Notes under the pieces: generated by a model
Database searches by the model: none
Told to the model about the DNA's origin: nothing
Seen by the model: the letters and a program-made list of their open reading frames with translations, nothing else
Shown: positions 24,844 through 30,335 of the stretch, in pieces
Layout of the letters: every line of letters starts with the position of its first letter
How positions within the stretch are numbered: position 1 is the stretch's first letter
Origin: Opitutia bacterium UBA4506
GTDB taxonomy: Bacteria; Verrucomicrobiota; Verrucomicrobiia; Opitutales; Puniceicoccaceae
Reading direction: 5' to 3'
Assembly (NCBI GenBank): GCA_002388665.1
Contig: DGMY01000061.1
Coordinates: forward strand, 1 to 30,335
DNA: 30,335 nt
Made by a program: the position numbers and the translations under genes

Positions 24844-26628
24844 ATGGAAAAAATAAACAGACGACAATTCGTAGGTCGGCTCGGTGCCGGTGTTTTTGTA
24901 ACCAGCCTCGGCGGTTTGCTGCCCCGTCCGCTCTGGGCGGAGCCGGGCGCAGCGGCGGCAGACATCCTTAAGCTCACCCCACAGAGTCGTTATGATCTGG
25001 ATATCGCCTACCAACCGTTCTACCTCAACGGTCGGAAGGAGGCGGTGCAAGCCACCGCCATCAACGGCACAGTTCCCGGGCCCCTCATGCATTGGCGCGA
25101 GGGCGACACCGTCGAGCTGAACGTGACTAATTCATTGATGGACACGGAGCACAGTTCGATTCACTGGCACGGCATCCTTGTGCCCTTCGCGATGGACGGC
25201 GTGCCGGGCGTGAATTTCGCGGGCATCCGGCCGGGCGAGACTTTTACCTACCGCTATAAGCTCGTCCAATCCGGCACCTACTGGTATCACAGCCACTCCG
25301 CTTTCCAAGAGCAGACCGGCACCTACGGCCCGCTCGTCATCGAACCACGCGGCGGCGATCCGATCCGCGCCGACCGCGACTATACCGTCATGCTCTCCGA
25401 CTGGACTTCGGACGGCCCCGACGCCGCGTTCCGCAACGTCACCATGAACGACGGGTATTACAATTACCAACAGCGCACCGTCGGCGACCTGTTCAAAGAC
25501 TTCAAAGAGCGGGGGATCCAAGACACCGTTGCCGACCGCCTCGCTTGGGGCAAGATGCGGATGAGCCCAGTCGATCTGGCTGACATCACCGGCGCGGATT
25601 ACACTTACCTGATGAATGGCAATGCCCCCGACGACAATTGGACGGCACTGTTCAACCCCGGAGAAACCGTGCGGCTCAGGTTCATAAACGGAGCGGCTAT
25701 GAGCACTTTCGATGTGCGTATCCCAGGGCTGGATATGAAAGTCGTCATGGTCGATGGCAAGGCGGTCAAGCCCGTCGATATCCACGAATTCCGGATCAGC
25801 GTGGCCGAGACTTACGACGTGCTCGTTCGCCCGAAAAAGGATCAACCGTTTACCATCTTCGCGGAATCACTGGATCGCAGCGGCTATGCCCGAGGCAGCC
25901 TATCCCCTCAAATGGGTCTTTCCGCGGCCGTCCCCGAATTACGTCCACGCCCCGTTCGCACCTTGGAAGATATAGGCATGGGTGGCATGGGCAGTATGGG
26001 CGACATGAAGATGGGCGCAAAGATGGATCATAGTTCGATGGGAGACGGAGGCATGAAAGCCAGTTCCTCAAAACAAATGACGCCCGACATCCCCGGTCCG
26101 ATTGGTCCCGAGCCATTCACGCCGGAAGATAACGTCAACGCCGCCATGATCGTTATGAATCCTAAAGACCGCGTTTCGGAACCCGGCATCGGTCTCGGCG
26201 AGGACGGATGGAAAGTCCTCACCTACTCTGACCTCGTCAACGCGGAAGGCCAGCCATATTCCCCGAACGTAGACCGGGAAATGACAATCAACATCACGGG
26301 TAATATGGAGCGCTATATGTTCTCCTTTGACGGCAAAAAGTTCTCGCAGCACCCCGGACCCTACAACTTCCGGCACAACGAGCGCTTACGCCTATGGCTG
26401 GTCAACCACACCATGATGGAGCACCCGATCCACCTGCACGGCATGTGGATGCAGATCGAGAACGGGCAGCCGCACGACAGCATCCCCTACAAACACACGA
26501 TCCTCGTTAAGCCGGGCGAAAAAATCTCCGCGCTGATCACACCGATCGAAAAGGGCGACTGGGCCTTCCACTGCCACCTGCTCTACCACATGGACGCAGG
26601 CATGTTCCAAGTCGTCCGCGTTTCCTAG
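24844..26628 (+). CDS. pcoA: Multicopper oxidase of the PcoA/CopA resistance type
   Basis: A 594-aa enzyme that oxidises Cu(I) to the less toxic Cu(II) in the periplasm. It carries a twin-arginine signal (INRRQFVGRLGAG, cleavage after LPRPLWA), so it is exported folded with copper. The four copper-binding segments are all present: HWHG (about 106), WYHSHS (about 147), HPIHLHG (about 526) and FHCHLLYHMDAGM (about 575). A Met-rich segment (GMGGMGSMGDMKMGAKMDHSSMG cut here as several short repeats, about 379-400) probably gathers Cu(I). The protein is close to the usual PcoA size. Its direct neighbour is pcoB, as in known pco/cop operons. Confidence 0.95.
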   Translation: MEKINRRQFVGRLGAGVFVTSLGGLLPRPLWAEPGAAAADILKLTPQSRYDLDIAYQPFYLNGRKEAVQATAINGTVPGPLMHWREGDTVELNVTNSLMDTEHSSIHWHGILVPFAMDGVPGVNFAGIRPGETFTYRYKLVQSGTYWYHSHSAFQEQTGTYGPLVIEPRGGDPIRADRDYTVMLSDWTSDGPDAAFRNVTMNDGYYNYQQRTVGDLFKDFKERGIQDTVADRLAWGKMRMSPVDLADITGADYTYLMNGNAPDDNWTALFNPGETVRLRFINGAAMSTFDVRIPGLDMKVVMVDGKAVKPVDIHEFRISVAETYDVLVRPKKDQPFTIFAESLDRSGYARGSLSPQMGLSAAVPELRPRPVRTLEDIGMGGMGSMGDMKMGAKMDHSSMGDGGMKASSSKQMTPDIPGPIGPEPFTPEDNVNAAMIVMNPKDRVSEPGIGLGEDGWKVLTYSDLVNAEGQPYSPNVDREMTINITGNMERYMFSFDGKKFSQHPGPYNFRHNERLRLWLVNHTMMEHPIHLHGMWMQIENGQPHDSIPYKHTILVKPGEKISALITPIEKGDWAFHCHLLYHMDAGMFQVVRVS

Positions 26629-26654
26629 CCACAACAAACTAGAAAGTCATAACA

Positions 26655-27515
26655 ATGAATTTACCGACATACACTTCCGTAATCGGAGTCTTCACCGTCC
26701 TCCTATCAGGTACGGCTTTCGCCCAACACGAAGGCCACAACATGTCGGAAAGTATGGCGATGCCGGAGGACTATAGCTCACCACCCGCCCCAGTTCCGGA
26801 AGGCCAGTCGATCCGTAAATATGCCATCGACGACGAAGGCACAGGAGCCACCAATTTCGGCGTCGCCCCGGTGCATGACAACATGCTCTTCTACACCATC
26901 CGAGCGGATCGCTTTGAATACCGATCCTTTGACGACGGCGAAGTTTTGCTCTGGGATGTGCAGGGCTGGATCGGTCGCGATTACAACAAACTCTTCATCG
27001 AGTCGGAGGGCGAGTATTCGCTCGACGAGGATAGCTTCGAGTCCGTGCAGACGGAGCTCCTCTACGGTCGTGCCATCAGCAGCTTTTGGGACTTCCGCGC
27101 TGGACTGCGCTACGATTTCGAGCCCAGTCCCGAACGCGCCTTCGCGGTGGTCGGCGTGCAAGGGCTGGCACCCCTGTGGTTCGAGGTCGATGCCAACTTC
27201 TTTCTCAGCGAAGACGGCGACCTCTCCTTCGGCATGGAGGCCGAATATGATATTCTGCTCACGCAGCGCCTCGTCCTCCAGCCGCGCATGGAGCTGGAAA
27301 TCGCCGCCCAAGACGTCGAAGAATACGGCATCTACGCGGGCTTCACTGGCGTCGAACTCGGCCTGCGGCTGCGCTATGAAATCAGCCGTAAATTCGCGCC
27401 CTATATCGGCGTGAGCTGGGAGTCCGCCCTGGGGGAAACCGCCAACCGCATCGAAAGCAGAGGCGGCGACCCCGACACCACTTCTTTAGTCGCCGGAATA
27501 TGGTTCTGGTTCTAG
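26655..27515 (+). CDS. pcoB: Outer-membrane copper resistance protein PcoB/CopB
   Basis: A 286-aa protein with a signal peptide (TVLLSGTAFAQHEG), a short Met/His stretch (MSESMAM), then the beta-barrel domain typical of CopB. Recognisable pieces are DNMLFYTIRADRFEYRSFDD, WIGRDYNKLFIESEGEY, ELLYGRAISSFWDFRAGLRY, FGMEAEYDILLTQRLVLQP and the closing aromatic residues WFWF of an outer-membrane barrel. It should work with PcoA in limiting or storing copper at the outer membrane. The gene lies 26 bp after pcoA, and the next gene starts 4 bp after its stop. Confidence 0.93.
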   Translation: MNLPTYTSVIGVFTVLLSGTAFAQHEGHNMSESMAMPEDYSSPPAPVPEGQSIRKYAIDDEGTGATNFGVAPVHDNMLFYTIRADRFEYRSFDDGEVLLWDVQGWIGRDYNKLFIESEGEYSLDEDSFESVQTELLYGRAISSFWDFRAGLRYDFEPSPERAFAVVGVQGLAPLWFEVDANFFLSEDGDLSFGMEAEYDILLTQRLVLQPRMELEIAAQDVEEYGIYAGFTGVELGLRLRYEISRKFAPYIGVSWESALGETANRIESRGGDPDTTSLVAGIWFWF

Positions 27516-27519
27516 TCGC

Positions 27520-29028
27520 GTGAGGAATCATTTCTTCATCGTATCGGCGGTGCTCCTTACTGGATTGGTCGCCGCACTCGTCCTCCATCCCGGTTGGCAT
27601 AGTTGGCTCTTGGCGGCGCTGATTCTCCCCCTTGTCGGCTGGGGACTGGTCGACGCTTTGCAGACATCCAGTAACTTGCGCCGCACCTATCCGATCTTCG
27701 GTAGCCTGAGTGAGCTGCTCGAAAAGCAGCGCCATGTCGTGCAAGAGGTGCTCCTGCTCGACCGCAAAGAGGGTCGACCCTTCAACTGGATACAGAAAGA
27801 GATCGCTTACAAACGGGCTGACGACGAGCACAAGAGCCAGCCCTTCGGCACCCAACTCGACTATGGCTCTGTTGGTCGGGAGTGGCTGGCGCACAGTGCC
27901 TTTCCAGCTACTGCTGTTGAAGATGATTTTCGTTTGCTCGTCGGCGGCGCGGAGTGTGACCGCCCTTACTCAGTGAGCCGTTTGAACATCGGCGGTATGA
28001 GCTACGGCTCGATCAGCAGTCATGCCACTCAAGCTCTCAACGGCGGGGCGGCACTCGGCGGGTTCGCGCACAATACGGGCGAGGGCGGTCTCACGCCGCA
28101 TCACGAGAAGTTCGGAGGCGATCTTATTTTCCAAATCGGCACCGGATATTTCGGGTGCCGCACGGAGGATGGACGCTTCGACCCCGACCGCTTCGCGGAA
28201 ATCGCCGAAAGGGAGACGGTCAAGATGGTGGAGATCAAGATTTCGCAAGGAGCCAAGCCAGGCTACGGTGCGATCCTCCCGGCCAAGAAAAATACGGAAG
28301 AGATCGCGGCCTACCGGGGCGTCGAAGCAGGCACCGAAGTCCTTTCGCCTCCGCACCATTCTGCGTTTGAAGACGCCGACGGTTTGATCGCCTTCATCCG
28401 TCAGCTGCGTGATTTGTCGGGCGGTAAGCCCATCGGCATCAAGCTTTGCCTGGGCACTCCCGAGGAGTTTGATTCTCTGGCGCAAGCCTTCCATGCGGCC
28501 GACTCGTTGCCCGACTTCATCACCATCGACGGTGGTGAAGGCGGCACAGGAGCCGCCCATCTCGACTCTCTGCATTGGGTCGGCATGCCAATGGCCGAAG
28601 CTCTCCACCATGCGCACCAGACCCTCCGCCGCCATGGCTTGCGTGAGCGCACACGCCTTTTCGCCGGGGGCAAAATCCTCACTTCATTCGACATGGCCAA
28701 AGTCATTTCACTCGGCGCGGACGCCTGTTTCAGTGCCCGAGGCATGATGCTCGCGCTTGGTTGCGTGCAGTCGCTCAAGTGCAATCTCGACACCTGTCCC
28801 ACCGGCATCACGACGATGGATCCGCAGCGGGTTCGCTCCCTCGTCGTCGCCGATAAGAAAGTGCGGGTCGCCAACTTCCACAAAAACACCCTGCACGGCC
28901 TGCGTGAACTGCTCACTGCGGCGGGTTTGCGTTCTCTAAGTGAGTTGCGCAAAGACCGCATCTACCGGCGCGTCTCCGAAACAGAGGTGCGCAGCTTCGC
29001 AGAAATTTATCCCGACATCTACGGTTAA
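27520..29028 (+). CDS. FMN-binding glutamate synthase-like protein
   Basis: A 502-aa protein with two N-terminal membrane segments (about 5-45) followed by a glutamate-synthase central-type (beta/alpha)8 barrel: RLNIGGMSYGSISSHATQAL, IKISQGAKPGYGAILPAKK, FITIDGGEGGTGAAHLDSLH, LFAGGKILTSFDMAKVISLG and the Cys cluster CNLDTCPTGITTMDP, which could bind an iron-sulfur cluster. It lacks the amidotransferase domain, so it is not a complete glutamate synthase. The GTG start at 27520, 4 bp after pcoB, keeps the frame and the operon. It probably acts as a membrane-tied flavin oxidoreductase, and why it lies in a copper operon is unclear. Confidence 0.88.
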   Translation: MRNHFFIVSAVLLTGLVAALVLHPGWHSWLLAALILPLVGWGLVDALQTSSNLRRTYPIFGSLSELLEKQRHVVQEVLLLDRKEGRPFNWIQKEIAYKRADDEHKSQPFGTQLDYGSVGREWLAHSAFPATAVEDDFRLLVGGAECDRPYSVSRLNIGGMSYGSISSHATQALNGGAALGGFAHNTGEGGLTPHHEKFGGDLIFQIGTGYFGCRTEDGRFDPDRFAEIAERETVKMVEIKISQGAKPGYGAILPAKKNTEEIAAYRGVEAGTEVLSPPHHSAFEDADGLIAFIRQLRDLSGGKPIGIKLCLGTPEEFDSLAQAFHAADSLPDFITIDGGEGGTGAAHLDSLHWVGMPMAEALHHAHQTLRRHGLRERTRLFAGGKILTSFDMAKVISLGADACFSARGMMLALGCVQSLKCNLDTCPTGITTMDPQRVRSLVVADKKVRVANFHKNTLHGLRELLTAAGLRSLSELRKDRIYRRVSETEVRSFAEIYPDIYG

Positions 29029-29133
29029 CAAGCCCGGTAATCGGGACAGCACCTGATTTTCATCCAAAGTCGCAACCAGCCAAAATCCGCATCCGCGTTT
29101 GCCACGCCTGCGACTCCACATCCAATACAACTC

Positions 29134-29871
29134 ATGAAGAAAAAAGCAGACATCCACCGCATGGTCACGCCCGACCACCTCTGCCCTTGGGGCATCAAGG
29201 CCCTCGACCTACTGAAGCGTCACGGCTACGAGGTCGAAGACCACCACCTCGAAAGCATGGACGCCAACAAGCAGTATAAAGAAGAGCACGACGTTGATGA
29301 AACGCCACAGATCTACATTGAGGGGGAGCACATTGGCGGCTACGACGCCCTACGCGAGCATCTCGGCCTCGACCCCGACCCAAGAGAAGGCGAGACTTAC
29401 CGTCCGGTCATCGCCATTTTCGCTGTGACCCTTCTCATGGCACTGACCACGAGTTGGGCCATCCTCGGCAGCTTGAATTTGATCCGCGTGGCCGAGCTCT
29501 TCATCGCGTTCAGCATGTGCGCTCTCGGCATCCAGAAGTTGCAGGATTTGAAGGGCTACGCCACTGGTTTCGTGCAATACGATCTGCTCGCGCAACGTTA
29601 TGTGCCCTACGCCTACGTCTATGCCTTCATCGAGGCGGGCGGCGGTGCTCTCATGATCGCCGGGCTCTTCACTTGGGTCGTCGCCCCCATCGTTCTGCTC
29701 GCCAGCGGCATCGGTGCCGTCTCCATTATCAAAGCGGTCTATGTCGAGAAGCGCGATTTGAAATGCGCCTGCGTGGGTGGCGACAGCAGCGTGCCGCTCG
29801 GCTTCATCTCCCTGACGGAAAACCTCATGATGATGGCCATGGCGGTCTGGATGCTGGTGCAAGCGGTATAG
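29134..29871 (+). CDS. Glutaredoxin-MauE/DoxX-type fusion membrane protein
   Basis: A 245-aa protein in two parts. The N-terminal 80 residues are glutaredoxin-like (HLCPWGIKALDLLKRHGYEV, ETPQIYIEGEHIGGYDALRE). The active-site motif is CPWG, so only one Cys remains, as in monothiol glutaredoxins. The rest (about 90-245) has four or five membrane helices like MauE/DoxX-type redox membrane proteins, with a Cys pair CACVGG near residue 212 on a loop. The likely function is thiol-disulfide transfer across or at the inner membrane, perhaps to keep Cys-containing copper proteins reduced. It is 105 bp after the previous gene, a spacer with no other gene. Confidence 0.82.
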   Translation: MKKKADIHRMVTPDHLCPWGIKALDLLKRHGYEVEDHHLESMDANKQYKEEHDVDETPQIYIEGEHIGGYDALREHLGLDPDPREGETYRPVIAIFAVTLLMALTTSWAILGSLNLIRVAELFIAFSMCALGIQKLQDLKGYATGFVQYDLLAQRYVPYAYVYAFIEAGGGALMIAGLFTWVVAPIVLLASGIGAVSIIKAVYVEKRDLKCACVGGDSSVPLGFISLTENLMMMAMAVWMLVQAV

Positions 29872-29995
29872 TCAAAGCGCAATGCCAAAACGCTTTCAAA
29901 TGTTTGTTGTATACATCCATAACGAAGCAGCCACTTTCAGATAAACCGATACAATGCCTTGACTTAATTTTGATTTCGACGACTAGATAAAACTT

Positions 29996-30335
29996 GTGAA
30001 GCGTAAGATAACAGTAGCTGCTCTCTTGAGCCTCTTTGCCTGGAACGCCGTCTTTGGCGGTGTGGGCGGACTGCTGCTGTGTCTTCACAAAAGCATGGCG
30101 CTTCATCCTGAATTGATTTCCGGAAAGGTTTCTTACTGTGCGCCTGAAAGTGTCGATCCATCCGCAGAGCTGAGTTGCCTCTCGGATGAGGAATCCTGCG
30201 TGGATGTCGAACTGGAAGCAGTCGAACTCCCTCAGGTGCGTATTGACGAAGCTCAATCCATTCCAGTTTCCAGTGCGCTTTATGCGCTGCACAGTGCGAT
30301 CTACGAAGTCGTCGCACTGAATTTTACGCTAAGAG
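29996..30335 (+). CDS. Secreted small protein, partial (runs off the window)
   Basis: An open frame of at least 113 codons starts at GTG 29996 (VKRKITVAALLSLF) and continues beyond the right edge. It has a signal or membrane helix (about 5-28, ending GGLLLCLHKS), then spaced cysteines and acidic residues (VSYCAPE, LSCLSDEESCVDVELEA). The pattern LLLCLH...H and a later C-x-D is one I loosely associate with secreted proteins that precede metal RND efflux genes, so such a system may lie just outside the window. The ribosome binding site is not clear; TTGACT and TAGATA lie upstream at poor spacing. Confidence 0.5.
   Translation, partial: MKRKITVAALLSLFAWNAVFGGVGGLLLCLHKSMALHPELISGKVSYCAPESVDPSAELSCLSDEESCVDVELEAVELPQVRIDEAQSIPVSSALYALHSAIYEVVALNFTLR

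Noticed and set aside
1..30335. CRISPR arrays, tRNA and rRNA genes, and insertion-sequence transposases.
   Set aside because: I looked for regularly spaced repeats, tRNA-like cloverleaf ends and transposase motifs and saw none; this was by eye only.

Overview
The window looks like chromosomal DNA of a Verrucomicrobiota bacterium (Opitutae/Puniceicoccales type is my best guess). This rests on a Cys-type sulfatase beside a GHL6-like glycoside hydrolase, a CnrYXH-like ECF cassette, and A-rich leaders with few Shine-Dalgarno sites. No rRNA or marker gene confirms it. Everything from 1 to 14820, except the group II intron, is read from the minus strand. Everything from 15091 to the end is read from the plus strand. 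The two halves diverge from a 270-bp spacer.

Region 1 (1 to about 3165, minus) is a polysaccharide-catabolism fragment. It holds an intact sulfatase, a decayed C-terminal remnant of a second sulfatase with three in-frame TAG codons, and a GHL6-type glycoside hydrolase that has lost its N-terminal half and carries a 1-base frameshift in a homopolymer.

Region 2 (about 3170 to 8050, minus) is a plasmid-like module. It has a protein combining a Cas4-like nuclease domain with a DUF2779 RNase H-like domain, a MobA/MobL (MOBQ-type) relaxase, a non-coding segment with strong hairpins (candidate oriT), a ParB-fold DNA-binding protein, and the 3' part of an unrecognised gene. Both ends of the module cut into other genes: the GHL6 gene on the left and jetC on the right.

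Region 3 (about 8052 to 14820, minus) is a broken type II Wadjet (JetABCD, TIGR02677-02680) anti-plasmid locus. jetA is split by a 2041-bp group II intron inserted in the opposite orientation, jetB is intact, jetC ends about halfway, and jetD is gone. Removing the predicted intron (12252..14292) restores a continuous 523-aa JetA. However, the intron lies antisense to jetA, so it cannot be spliced from the jet mRNA.

Region 4 (15091 to 18082, plus) is a CnrYXH-like transmembrane signalling cassette: a membrane anti-sigma-like protein, a periplasmic metal sensor and an ECF sigma factor, with an overlapping PF07399-type antiporter gene. The sensor keeps the five metal ligands of CnrX with exactly the same spacing.

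Region 5 (18235 to 30335, plus) is a copper-resistance island. It encodes a DUF3347 protein, an ICMT-type methyltransferase, a small membrane protein, DUF5676, a membrane-anchored AlbA_2 protein, a SAM methyltransferase, a CPC-type P1B ATPase with two N-terminal metal-binding modules, a cupredoxin lipoprotein, a PcoA-type multicopper oxidase, PcoB, an FMN glutamate-synthase-like protein and a glutaredoxin-MauE fusion. A secreted protein runs off the right edge. The likely logic is cytoplasmic Cu(I) export by the ATPase, periplasmic binding and oxidation by the cupredoxin and PcoA, outer-membrane handling by PcoB, and redox support from the last two enzymes. The ECF cassette is a candidate regulator of the island.
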